Shown one piece after another: positions 10,159-18,464 of a DNA stretch of 64,000 nucleotides (within the stretch, counting starts at the first letter, position 1; the number at the start of each line of letters is the position of its first letter). The stretch comes from Bacteroidales bacterium (GTDB lineage Bacteria; Bacteroidota; Bacteroidia; Bacteroidales; UBA932). A program made the position numbers and the translations under genes. The notes below the pieces were generated by a model. The model made no database searches, was not told the origin of the DNA, and saw only the letters and a program-made list of their open reading frames with translations. The stretch spans positions 49,820 to 113,819 of the forward strand of contig JAGAIY010000019.1 in the NCBI GenBank assembly GCA_017626355.1. Reading direction: 5' to 3'.

Positions 10159-11262
10159 ATGGCTAATTTCAAAACAGACTCACGTATTGTGCTCACCCTT
10201 GATGCAGGTGGTACAAACATGGTTTTTGGAGCAATGCGCGGCGGTGAATTCATCATCGAGCCGATCACGCTTCCTTCAAACGCAAACGACCTCGACCTTT
10301 GCCTTGAGACAATGGTCGTAGGATTCCAGTCAGTAATCAACAAGCTCGAGGAGAAGCCTGTAGCTATCAGCTTCGCTTTCCCTGGACCGGCTGACTACCC
10401 TAACGGTATCATCGGAGGCTTCCTCCCTAACTTCCCGTCGTTCAGAGACGGTGTAGCTCTCGGACCGTTCCTCAGGAACAAGTTCGGAATCCCTGTCTTC
10501 ATCAACAATGACGGTGACCTCTTCGCATACGGCGAGGCTCTTGGTGGAGTCCTTCCGGAAGTGAATGAGAAGCTTGAGGCGGCAGGAAGCGCAAAGCGCT
10601 ACAAGAACATGCTCGGATACACTTTCGGTACAGGTTTCGGTATCGGAATGATCGTCAACGGAGAGCTTAACCGAGGCGACAATTCATGCGTGGAGATCTT
10701 CTGCCTCCCTCACAAGAAGTATCCTGGAGTATTCGTAGAGGAAGGTGTGGCTGTAAGAGCCATAAAGAGGGTTTATGGAGAACTCTCCGGCAATCCTGGC
10801 CATAACTACGAGCCTAAGGACATCTTCGACATCGCCGAGGGCAAGAAGGAAGGCGATGCGGAGGCTGCAAAGAAGGCTTTCGCCGAGATGGGTGAGGTCG
10901 CAGGTGACGCAATGGCTACAGCAGTGACCATAACCGATGGTCTTATCGTGATCGGAGGCGGCATCACAGCAGCACGTAAGTACATCATGCCGGCTCTCTT
11001 CGAGTCTCTCCGCAGCAAGATCTACTCTCTTTCTGGAGTCGAGCTCAACAGGGTTCAGATGAAGGTCTATGACCTTGACAATGAGGAGGAGTTTGCAGAA
11101 TTCGCACGTGGCGAGCAGCGCAAGCTGAAGGTTTACGGCAGCGAGGAGGAAGTGAACTACGATCCTCAGAAGCGTATAGGAGTGGCTATTTCCAAGATGG
11201 GAGCCAGCAAGGCGATTTCTGTCGGCGCATATACTTTTGCACTTGATCAATTAGATAAATAA
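10159..11262 (+). CDS. ROK-family sugar kinase (hexokinase-like)
   Basis: Cytoplasmic ATP-dependent sugar kinase of the ROK family. The phosphate-binding motif LTLDAGGTN is at the N-terminus, the substrate/catalytic Asp segment is NNDGDLFAYGE, and GYTFGTGFGIGMIVNGE and the adenosine motif VIGGGITAA follow. The classical ROK zinc-binding signature (CxCGxxGCxE) is absent: the matching place reads VEIFCLPHKKYPGVF. The 367 residues also exceed a typical ROK kinase (about 300). Between a mannosidase and mannose-6-phosphate isomerase, the likely substrates are mannose and/or glucose. Known Bacteroides RokA is a broad hexokinase, which supports but does not prove this. Confidence 0.88.
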   Translation: MANFKTDSRIVLTLDAGGTNMVFGAMRGGEFIIEPITLPSNANDLDLCLETMVVGFQSVINKLEEKPVAISFAFPGPADYPNGIIGGFLPNFPSFRDGVALGPFLRNKFGIPVFINNDGDLFAYGEALGGVLPEVNEKLEAAGSAKRYKNMLGYTFGTGFGIGMIVNGELNRGDNSCVEIFCLPHKKYPGVFVEEGVAVRAIKRVYGELSGNPGHNYEPKDIFDIAEGKKEGDAEAAKKAFAEMGEVAGDAMATAVTITDGLIVIGGGITAARKYIMPALFESLRSKIYSLSGVELNRVQMKVYDLDNEEEFAEFARGEQRKLKVYGSEEEVNYDPQKRIGVAISKMGASKAISVGAYTFALDQLDK

Positions 11263-11274
11263 TTTTTAACTATA

Positions 11275-11370
11275 CTGATATTGTGAAAACGGGAACAATC
11301 CCTCCCACTTCGTGGGCCCCTCCCTCTGCGGCCAGAGGGGTAGCACGGTTCCCTTATTTCACAATATCAG
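11275..11370. repeat. Nested hairpin element between the ROK kinase and manA
   Basis: Outer inverted repeat: 11275-11288 pairs perfectly with 11357-11370 and 11291-11296 with 11348-11353. Inside sit two further GC-rich stems: CCCAC/GTGGG around 11303-11315 and CCCTC/GAGGG around 11322-11339. It lies 12 bases after the kinase stop and ends 15 bases before manA. It may act as a terminator or an mRNA stability element. The same architecture recurs at 12376-12458 and 25245-25339. Confidence 0.7.
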
Positions 11371-11385
11371 ATAAATAAAACAATC

Positions 11386-12360
11386 ATGTATCCATTAAAG
11401 TTTGAAAATATATTCAAGAGCGTCGTTTGGGGCGGCGAGAAGATAGCTCCTTTCAAGGGCGTCGAGACAGACCAGCACAACATCGGCGAAAGCTGGGAGC
11501 TCTCAGGAGTGAAGGGCAATGAGTCAGTGGTTGCAAACGGTCCTCTCGCAGGAAAGACAATCGCTGAGCTTACAGCCGAGTACAAGGGAAAGCTTCTCGG
11601 AGAGAAGGTATATGCAAAGACAGGCGAGGAGTTCCCTCTCCTGATCAAGTTCATCGATGCACGCGACGACCTTTCCATCCAGGTTCATCCTGATGACGAG
11701 CTCGCGGCAGCAAGACATGATGGTTCAAAGGGTAAGACAGAGATGTGGTATGTAGTTCAGGCTGACGAAAAGGCTCATCTCATGTCAGGACTCACAAAGG
11801 AAATCACTCCGGAGGAGTATGCAGCCAAGGTGGAGGACAATACCATCACTGAAGTGCTCCATGACTATGACGTACACGCAGGAGACGTATTCTTCCTCCC
11901 TGCAGGACGTATCCACAGCATCGGTACAGGCTGCTTCATCGCAGAGATCCAGCAGACTTCCAACATCACCTACCGCATCTATGATTTCGGCCGTGTAGGT
12001 CTGGACGGTCAGCCTCGCGAGCTCCATACAGAGCTTTCAAAGGCAGCCATCGACTACACCGTTCTTCCTGACTACAAGACTGCATATGAGCAGAAGCCTA
12101 ATCAGGAGAACCAGATCGTGGACTGCGAGTACTTCACGACTTCACTCTACGAGATCGACCAGCCTGTTTCAAAGGACATGGCAGGACTTGACTCGTTCAT
12201 GATCGTAATCTGCGTGGAAGGTCAGGGAACCCTTACAGACAATGAAGGTAATGCTGTCACTCTCCGTCAGGGAGAGACTGTGCTGCTTCCTGCATGCACA
12301 AAGAGCTTCACTCTCAATCCTGAGGGCAAGATGAAGGCTCTTACCAGCTACATCCGATAA
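11386..12360 (+). CDS. manA: Mannose-6-phosphate isomerase, class I
   Basis: Zinc-dependent cupin enzyme that interconverts mannose-6-phosphate and fructose-6-phosphate in the cytoplasm. Zinc-ligand motif QVHPDDE lies about one third in. The active-site segment GRIHSIGTGC and the arginine-bearing YRIYDFGR follow, with a second cupin domain to the C-terminus. The 324 residues fit the short class I form common in Bacteroidota and Firmicutes rather than the 390-residue enterobacterial one. It links the upstream GH92 and kinase to glycolysis and also can supply GDP-mannose synthesis. It may be expressed through the nested hairpin upstream; I see no good TAnnTTTG element in front of it. Confidence 0.95.
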   Translation: MYPLKFENIFKSVVWGGEKIAPFKGVETDQHNIGESWELSGVKGNESVVANGPLAGKTIAELTAEYKGKLLGEKVYAKTGEEFPLLIKFIDARDDLSIQVHPDDELAAARHDGSKGKTEMWYVVQADEKAHLMSGLTKEITPEEYAAKVEDNTITEVLHDYDVHAGDVFFLPAGRIHSIGTGCFIAEIQQTSNITYRIYDFGRVGLDGQPRELHTELSKAAIDYTVLPDYKTAYEQKPNQENQIVDCEYFTTSLYEIDQPVSKDMAGLDSFMIVICVEGQGTLTDNEGNAVTLRQGETVLLPACTKSFTLNPEGKMKALTSYIR

Positions 12361-12375
12361 TATTATTCTGACAAT

Positions 12376-12458
12376 ACTGCCGGCAGGCAGAGGTGGCTCT
12401 CGCGGAATACAATCCGCTTCGCGGCTCAACGCTCGCTCCACCTCTGCCTGCCGGCAGT
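12376..12458. repeat. Nested hairpin, bidirectional terminator between convergent genes
   Basis: A perfect 21-bp outer stem (12376-12396 with 12438-12458) encloses smaller stems, GCGGA/TCCGC and CCGC/GCGG. It begins 16 bases after manA and lies before the 3' end of the converging glycosidase pseudogene. TTTATTTG follows on the plus side. Architecture as in the elements at 11275 and 25245. Confidence 0.75.
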
Positions 12459-12493
12459 TTATTTGAATCATAAATTTATGACCAAGCGCAGTA

Positions 12494-13585
12494 TCATTCG
12501 GCAGCAGGGAAAGTCATGCTGCTCTTTCCCATATCCTTAGAAGTAGAGACAGCAATTCCCCTGTGTCCGGCCTTGTCTACGGCACAATAGAAATGATAGA
12601 CCACACCTTTGTACTTGACTACACAAGGCTTGTGGGCAAAGCGGGCATCGAAATCCTCAGTCGGCTCGATAAGAGGGCTGCCCTGCCAGTCTGTCCAGTT
12701 CACAAGGTCATATGAACATGCAAACGTATCCCAGGCCCTGCCGGCAGTCTCCTCATTCCAGCTGAATCCGAAATAGAACATTACCCAAAGGTCGCCCATC
12801 CTCTGAAGATAGGCATCGCCTGTGATTCCCCTCTTGTGGTCAAGGACAGGATCATCACCGAAGCGTTCCCAGTCGACCATATTGTCACTGACAGCCATAC
12901 CGATGCTCTCAGCCGTGCCCTTTGCGTTATAGTACATCACAAAATCATGGCCTGTGAGCCTCTTCTCATCACGCATCACCGTACTCTTGTAGATCACATT
13001 GCTGTCCCACCAGCGTGCATCCTCATCATCAGGAGAAAGCACCGGTTTCTCGAATCTCTGCCATTCAACAGGCTCGACAGCTGTATCAGAATTTGCCAGA
13101 CCTGTCGAAAGCATGCCTGCCTCATAACCTGTGCTGTTGCCTCCGAGATAGGTAAGCCAATACTTTCCCTGATACTTTCCAAGCTTATAGCTTCCGCCCC
13201 ACTTGTTGTCTATCAGAGCAAGATAGCCGGCTTTCTAGTTGGCATCCCAATCCTCATTTCCGGAAAAGCTCAAGACCCTTCCCTTGGTCTCCCAATGCAG
13301 AAGATCCGAGCTTTCCGCCATCCATGTCTCATAGCCGCGGCCGTCATAGATGATATAGTACATGTACCATGTATCGCCTTTACGGAAGATGCTCGGGCTG
13401 TCGGTCATCTGATCCGCTCCCGGGGCAGTCATCACAAGGCCATACTTGTAATGAGTCTTGACTTCATCATAGACCTTCTGCATTTCCTCCTGAGAGAATG
13501 TCTTCTGAGCGGACAGCGAAGCAGGAACCATGAAGGCTGCAAGAACAAGAAGAAGCAATTTCTTTCCTAAAAAATCGAGCTGCAT
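12494..13585 (-). pseudogene. Beta-propeller glycosidase (GH43-like) broken by one amber codon
   Basis: One continuous reading frame of 364 codons interrupted only by TAG at 13235-13237. Residues before it (116, with a signal peptide ending near LSAQ) and after it are both well conserved in style. Blade-like repeats such as MTDSPSIFRKGDTWYMYYII, WWDSNVIYKS and AHKPCVVKYKGVVYHFY fit the five-bladed propeller fold shared by GH43, GH32 and GH130. The codon just after WDAN is TAG followed by KAGYLAL; a CAG-to-TAG change of a glutamine would explain it. Other genes here end in TAG, so recoding is unlikely. It could be a recent pseudogene, a sequencing error, or natural readthrough. The exact family is uncertain. 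It is last in the nuclease/peptidase run, 25 bases after the M3 peptidase. Confidence 0.8.
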
Positions 13586-13610
13586 AGCTTTATTGTTTTA
13601 AGGGTTGACA

Positions 13611-15617
13611 TTACAGTCCGCGTGCACGCAGGAGCGCAGCAGGATCAGGATCCGCACCGCGGAAACGCCTGTAGAGAACCATCGGTTCATCACTTCCGCC
13701 CTTCTCAAGGACATTGCGACGGAAGGACATTGCTGTGGCCTTGTCGAAGACGCCCTTCTGGGTGAAGAGTTCGAAGGCATCCTTGTCAAGAACCTCAGCC
13801 CAAAGGTAGCTGTAGTATCCTGCACTATATCCGCCGCTGAAGATATGGGCGAAATATGTGCTGCGGTAACGAGGGATGATCTCGTCGATAAGGCCCATCT
13901 GACGGCAGGCCTCAGCCTCGAACTCCATAGGATCTACACCCTCCATCGACTCAAGCATATGCCACTTGAGGTCGAGCATGGATGCGGCTGCAAGCTCTGT
14001 TGTCATGAAACCCTGGTTGAAGGTGCCGGCAGCATCGATCTTTGCCACGAGCGAATCAGGAATAGCCTCTCCTGTCTCATAATGACGGGCATATTCCTTG
14101 AGAAGATCCTTCTCGAAGGCCCAGTTCTCCATGATCTGCGAAGGGAGCTCCACAAAGTCACGAGCCACGGATGTACCGCTCACGCTCTTGTATGTACACT
14201 GGCTGAGGAGACCGTGGAGAGCATGACCGAACTCATGGAAGAGGGTGCTCACCTGATCAAGGGTAAGAAGCGAAGGCTTGTCCTCAGTCGGCTTCGCGAA
14301 GTTGCCGACATTCACGATTACAGGACGGATATCCTCACCGTCAATGACTTCCTGATTCACGAAATTGGTCATCCATGCGCCGCCTCTCTTGGTGCTGCGT
14401 GGGAAATAGTCTGTAAGGATGACGCCTATGAGGGAGCCGTCGGCATCAGTTACCTTGAAGCCTTCTACATCAGGGTGATATACAGGGATATCCTCAAGCT
14501 TCTCATACTGAAGTCCGAAGAGCTTTGTCGTAAGGTCGAATACACCCTGACGCACATTCTCCATCTTGAAATAAGGCTTTGTCTGCTCCTCGTCAAGGGC
14601 ATATTTGGCCTTGCGCACCTTCTCGGCATAATAAGCCCAGTCCCATGGCTCGATCTTAGAGCCTTCAGGAAGAAGTCCGGCCTTTATATCCTCATCCATG
14701 ATTGCCTGCATATCGACAATCTCAGCCTTCGCCTTCTCAACAGCAGGTGTAAGGATGGAAGCAAGGAAAGTGTCGACAGCCTCAGGATTACCGGCCATCT
14801 TGTCGGCAAGAATCATCTCGGCAGGATTGTCGTAGCCGAGAAGCTTAGCCTTTTCGATACGAAGGGCCATCATCTTGGTTATCAGCTCCTTGTTATCATA
14901 TTCATTGCCATTGTTGCCTCTAGATGAATAAGCCTTGAACATCTCCTCCCTGAGGGCACGGTCATCAGTCGAAGCCATTGCCTCGCCGTACTCCGAAATA
15001 GAGATGCCGTACTTCTCTGCAAATGCATTGTTCTCTGCAAGAAGATTGTTTCCGAAAGTGTTGGAAAGCGATGAAAGTTCGAGATTGATTTCACGCATCC
15101 TTGCCTGAGAAGTCTCATTGAGTGCGATACCATTCTTCACAAATGCATTGTAGAGCTTCTTCAAGGCCATCTTCTGTTCCTGGTTCAGGCCAAGTACATC
15201 GATATCCCTGTAAAGCTTCTCCACCTTCGTGAAGAAATAAGGGTTCATGAAGATGTTGTCGCTATGGACAGAGATAAGCGGAAGCGCCTCTTCCACAATC
15301 TTCTGGAGAGACTCTGTCGCATCTGACTCCGACACATTGAAAAGCACGCTTGAAACACGGTCAAGAACTGCTCCAGAACGCTCGTAAGCCTCCACTACAT
15401 TCTCGAATGTCGGAGCATCCGGATTCGCGATTATCGCATCGATCTCGGCCTGCTGCTGGAGAATGCCGAATTCGATCGCCGGGATGTAATGCTTCTCCTT
15501 CACCTGAGTGAAGTCAGGAATGCCATATGGAGTCTCCCACTCCGCAAGGAACGGGTTGATTCTGTTGCAGGAAACTGCTGCCATAACCATCATAATAAAA
15601 ATTGAAATACGTTTCAT
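13611..15617 (-). CDS. M3-family metallopeptidase lipoprotein (Dcp/oligopeptidase A-like)
   Basis: Zinc oligopeptidase of the thimet family. The HExxH motif is His461-Glu462 to His465 within LFHEFGHALHG, and the third ligand region DFVELPSQIMENW follows about 28 residues on. The N-terminal half is the long helical channel region typical of the 670-residue family. Unlike the cytoplasmic E. coli enzymes it has a lipoprotein signal, MKRISIFIMMVMAAVSC with Cys17, so it should act in the periplasm or at the surface on short peptides. It starts 12 bases after the endonuclease/phosphatase gene, suggesting co-transcription. Confidence 0.93.
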   Translation of the reverse strand: MKRISIFIMMVMAAVSCNRINPFLAEWETPYGIPDFTQVKEKHYIPAIEFGILQQQAEIDAIIANPDAPTFENVVEAYERSGAVLDRVSSVLFNVSESDATESLQKIVEEALPLISVHSDNIFMNPYFFTKVEKLYRDIDVLGLNQEQKMALKKLYNAFVKNGIALNETSQARMREINLELSSLSNTFGNNLLAENNAFAEKYGISISEYGEAMASTDDRALREEMFKAYSSRGNNGNEYDNKELITKMMALRIEKAKLLGYDNPAEMILADKMAGNPEAVDTFLASILTPAVEKAKAEIVDMQAIMDEDIKAGLLPEGSKIEPWDWAYYAEKVRKAKYALDEEQTKPYFKMENVRQGVFDLTTKLFGLQYEKLEDIPVYHPDVEGFKVTDADGSLIGVILTDYFPRSTKRGGAWMTNFVNQEVIDGEDIRPVIVNVGNFAKPTEDKPSLLTLDQVSTLFHEFGHALHGLLSQCTYKSVSGTSVARDFVELPSQIMENWAFEKDLLKEYARHYETGEAIPDSLVAKIDAAGTFNQGFMTTELAAASMLDLKWHMLESMEGVDPMEFEAEACRQMGLIDEIIPRYRSTYFAHIFSGGYSAGYYSYLWAEVLDKDAFELFTQKGVFDKATAMSFRRNVLEKGGSDEPMVLYRRFRGADPDPAALLRARGL

Positions 15618-15629
15618 ACACTATGTAAT

Positions 15630-16709
15630 TTATTGATTATCAACTAACACGATATAAGTAGGATAGTGATCGCTGTATCCTCCTATGAAATTGCCGCCGG
15701 AAAAGCTCCTGTACGGCGTCCCCTTGTATTTTCCGTCCTGATTGGTCAGAAACGAGGCATCGAATATGTTTCCGTAATATCCGTCACCGTCATGGTCGGC
15801 AATACGGAGGCCTCCCTGAGGAGCATGGGCAAGGGCATGGTTCACAAGCTGAAGGTCGTAGATGTTCCATACACCGCGATATGTCAGGGTACCGAATCCG
15901 GCCTTGAGCATGGAAACATAAGGGCTGAAGAAATCATCCTCATCCACATCGGCAAGGTTTTCCTCTCCATGCAGATATTCATCCATGCTTTCGTCCGTAG
16001 GATTATCGTTCATGTCACCCATGCAGACTATCTTGATGCCGGGGTAAGCTTCCATGAGCCCGGACGCATGGTCATACATTATCTCGGCTCCACGGCTGCG
16101 CAGCTGGTGGCCGCCCGGCTTGTCACCTCCTCTCGAAGGCAGGTGCGCCACATAGAAGGCGAACATCTCGTCGCCGATAAGACCTCTGACCATGAGGATG
16201 TCGCGGGTACGAAAACTCCTGCGATCCTTGCGGCTCATCTCGAAGTCAATGGAACTGTCCTCGAAATCATATGGTATAGACTCCGAATCCAGAAGCTTGA
16301 ACTGCGACGGCCTGTAAAGCAGGGCCACATCTATTCCACGGCCGTCCGGCCCTTCATGGTGTACCACCTCGAAACCCGCGCCAGCGATATCTTCCTGAGC
16401 GACAAGGTCTTCCAGAACTTTCCTGTTCTCCACTTCGCAGACTCCGAGAACGGTATGGTAACGGCCGTTCCTGTCTGCCATGGCGTCGATAACCTGAGCC
16501 ATGTTTGCGAGTTTCTCCTGATATTTGTCCTCGGTCCAGCTGTTGCGTCCGTCCGGAAGGAAATCCTCGTCGTTCTTCTGAGGGTCATCGACAGTGTCGA
16601 ACAGATTCTCAAGATTATAGAATCCGATGACATGCTGACTGTCTGCCGGTTCGCCGGTGCAAGCCGCCAGAACCAGCAGCAAGCATGAATAAAGTATCAA
16701 CCTTTTCAT
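15630..16709 (-). CDS. Endonuclease/exonuclease/phosphatase-family lipoprotein
   Basis: DNase I-like fold protein (EEP superfamily) of 359 residues. Lipoprotein signal MKRLILYSCLLLVLAAC with Cys17. Superfamily motifs in order: FYNLENLFDT, the metal-binding Glu in GVCEVENRKVL, ALLYRPSQF, MGDMNDNPTD, and the C-terminal GGYSDHYPTYIVL with the Asp-His pair. These enzymes cleave nucleic acids or phosphoesters. The location next to a NucA-type nuclease points to breakdown of DNA or RNA, or to release of phosphate, outside the inner membrane. One base separates it from the upstream nuclease gene. Confidence 0.9.
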   Translation of the reverse strand: MKRLILYSCLLLVLAACTGEPADSQHVIGFYNLENLFDTVDDPQKNDEDFLPDGRNSWTEDKYQEKLANMAQVIDAMADRNGRYHTVLGVCEVENRKVLEDLVAQEDIAGAGFEVVHHEGPDGRGIDVALLYRPSQFKLLDSESIPYDFEDSSIDFEMSRKDRRSFRTRDILMVRGLIGDEMFAFYVAHLPSRGGDKPGGHQLRSRGAEIMYDHASGLMEAYPGIKIVCMGDMNDNPTDESMDEYLHGEENLADVDEDDFFSPYVSMLKAGFGTLTYRGVWNIYDLQLVNHALAHAPQGGLRIADHDGDGYYGNIFDASFLTNQDGKYKGTPYRSFSGGNFIGGYSDHYPTYIVLVDNQ

Positions 16710-16710
16710 A

Positions 16711-18330
16711 TCACTTCCACCAACTGTCCTGAGTTTTCTCCACCTTCTCCGCCACTGCAGGATCCAGATTTACAAAGAAGTCAAGTCCTACCTTCTCCTC
16801 AAGCTCCGCAATGGTCATTGCCTGATCCATATATCCTCCCGAATACGGCTTGTTGTCGAACCAGAAGGCACAGCCTGTGTAACCGCCTGTCTCAGAAGCA
16901 ATACCGACAGAACCCGCCTTGCTGTAACCAAGCAGAGCCTTGTAATAGCCTACCGGCACTGTTACGGCCTTTCCGTCATTGTCCATGGCGACTTCCGTAC
17001 TACCCTCTATCGAACAGCCTGTAACTACATACAGGGTATCGAACTGCTCGGACCATTTACGTACCTTGTCCTCAAGCTCCTTCCATACTCCATCGTTAAG
17101 TTCTCCGTTCTGCGGAGTCATATTGGTGAAATAGAAGGTCTTGACATTGTCGTCATAGTTAAGCCTGTCGGCAGATGGAAGCTGATGTCCACGCTGCCAA
17201 TCGCCCTTGTATGAGCTGTAAAGAGACGGCTGACTCTCTATCGGAACAAAAGGGTCGTAACCCCACTGGTCGGTACGCGAACCCCTTCCTGCAAGTTCCT
17301 TGTTGAGAGGATAGGCCACCCAATGGGAGAGAAGAGCCTCGGGATCATAGTCGAACGACCAGCTTCTCATGCTCTTTCCGCCTGCAACCATATCATGGGA
17401 ATAGAAATCCAGACCGTCATCATCCTTGGTCTGAGGAAGTTCAAGCCACTTAGGGACAGTTGTGAATGTCGGTTTCACAGGGGCGGCAGTCTCCTTCACG
17501 CACTCATAGAGGCATGGAAGCGTGCCTTTGACATCCGTATATGCCGCATATGTGCTGAATTCAGGGTCATACTGGAAGGTCTTTCCCTTCTCAACGTTCT
17601 TTATGGTGAACATGCCGGCATCACCTGCCTTGACGGTCCACACATGGCCCTTTGCAGGAAGCTCCGCCTCGACCTGGAAGCTGTTGTAGCTGTCTTTCAG
17701 GAAGATATATCTTCCGTCCACCGCCTGGCTGATGATAAATCCGCCTTCGGCAGCAGTGAAGGTAAAGGCATTTCTTCCCATCGACACGATTTCATCACCT
17801 TCGATCACGACTCCTGTCGTGTTCATATAACCGTAACCTGTCTCGGAAGGATACGGAACAGCTGTCTTGCTCAAGGCAACCAGCAGATAGGACTTGCCGG
17901 CTTCGACCTTGTCCGTCTTTTTATATACATACCACTTTGCGGCCTCCGGTCTGAAACTGTCATCGATCACTACCGCAGCATCCTGACTTACCCTCAGCAC
18001 GGCTGTCTTGTCACCTGCCGAGAACTTCACGTCAGCAGACCTTTCCGAAGCGCTGTTCTCCTCAGCCGTCACAGTCACTTTCTGCTGCGACTGCGAAGCC
18101 GCACCTGACGAAGGACTCACCGTAATCCAATCCGGAGCGGAAGCCACCTTCCAATCCCCTGTCGCCTTCATGGTAACATCCTTCGAACCTCCTGTCGCGC
18201 TGAAATTCAGGCTTGTCTCAACCATAACGATATTGACCGTATCGGGAACAGGATCATCCACCTTCTCTCCGCAGGAAATGAGTGTTGCAAAAGCCACTAT
18301 AAATCCGGCTATAAATCTAATAGTCTTCAT
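16711..18330 (-). CDS. BACON-domain DNA/RNA non-specific endonuclease lipoprotein (NucA type)
   Basis: Surface or periplasmic nuclease of 539 residues. Lipoprotein signal with Cys20, followed by Gly-Glu-Lys-Val-Asp-Asp, an acidic stretch like the surface-export signal described for Bacteroidota lipoproteins. A BACON domain lies at about 35-115 (ends VLRVSQDA), then a middle domain, then a beta-beta-alpha-metal nuclease domain at about 310-525. The catalytic signature is RGHQLPSADR with His382, close to the family DRGH motif, and FTNMTPQNGELNDGVW carries the metal-binding Asn. It has its own promoter (18355-18385) after a terminator, so it is a separate unit from the receptor genes upstream. 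EEP and M3 genes follow tightly. Confidence 0.93.
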   Translation of the reverse strand: MKTIRFIAGFIVAFATLISCGEKVDDPVPDTVNIVMVETSLNFSATGGSKDVTMKATGDWKVASAPDWITVSPSSGAASQSQQKVTVTAEENSASERSADVKFSAGDKTAVLRVSQDAAVVIDDSFRPEAAKWYVYKKTDKVEAGKSYLLVALSKTAVPYPSETGYGYMNTTGVVIEGDEIVSMGRNAFTFTAAEGGFIISQAVDGRYIFLKDSYNSFQVEAELPAKGHVWTVKAGDAGMFTIKNVEKGKTFQYDPEFSTYAAYTDVKGTLPCLYECVKETAAPVKPTFTTVPKWLELPQTKDDDGLDFYSHDMVAGGKSMRSWSFDYDPEALLSHWVAYPLNKELAGRGSRTDQWGYDPFVPIESQPSLYSSYKGDWQRGHQLPSADRLNYDDNVKTFYFTNMTPQNGELNDGVWKELEDKVRKWSEQFDTLYVVTGCSIEGSTEVAMDNDGKAVTVPVGYYKALLGYSKAGSVGIASETGGYTGCAFWFDNKPYSGGYMDQAMTIAELEEKVGLDFFVNLDPAVAEKVEKTQDSWWK

Positions 18331-18354
18331 TTTAAAACCATTTTTAGCAATTTA

Positions 18355-18385
18355 CAAATATAACATTCTGACGGGAATTTTGCAA
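18355..18385 (-). promoter_or_regulatory. Promoter of the nuclease/EEP/M3 unit
   Basis: On the minus strand: TTG, a 20-base spacer, TATATTTG (rc of 18355-18362). The ATG lies 24 bases beyond the -7 element. Together with the terminator at 18416-18443 it splits the locus into two transcripts. Confidence 0.7.
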
Positions 18386-18415
18386 GAGGTGAATTTCGAG
18401 GCATGAACATAGAAA

Positions 18416-18443
18416 AAGGCGGTTGCCGACCGACAACCGCCTT
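18416..18443 (-). terminator. Terminator after the OB-fold lipoprotein
   Basis: Ten-bp perfect stem AAGGCGGTTG/CAACCGCCTT with an eight-base loop, followed on the minus strand by a run of T. It ends the receptor/OB-fold transcript. Confidence 0.85.
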
Positions 18444-18464
18444 CTGCGTTATATGAGAGTGTGA

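Noticed and set aside
11275-11370. Miniature inverted-repeat transposon
   Set aside because: No target-site duplication is apparent, the outer arms differ from those of the sister elements, and there is no transposase in the window; a nested terminator is the simpler reading.
12494-13585. Reassignment of TAG as an amino-acid codon
   Set aside because: Several intact genes here (dfx, first efflux channel, DUF4271) end with TAG, and no other long gene carries an internal one.
13605-14927. A 440-codon open frame on the plus strand opposite the M3 peptidase
   Set aside because: It mirrors the codons of the well-supported M3 gene (HEFGH motif, lipobox) and shows no domain or signal of its own.
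15666-16688. A 340-codon open frame opposite the EEP-family gene
   Set aside because: Antisense shadow; the minus-strand frame has all EEP motifs and a lipobox.
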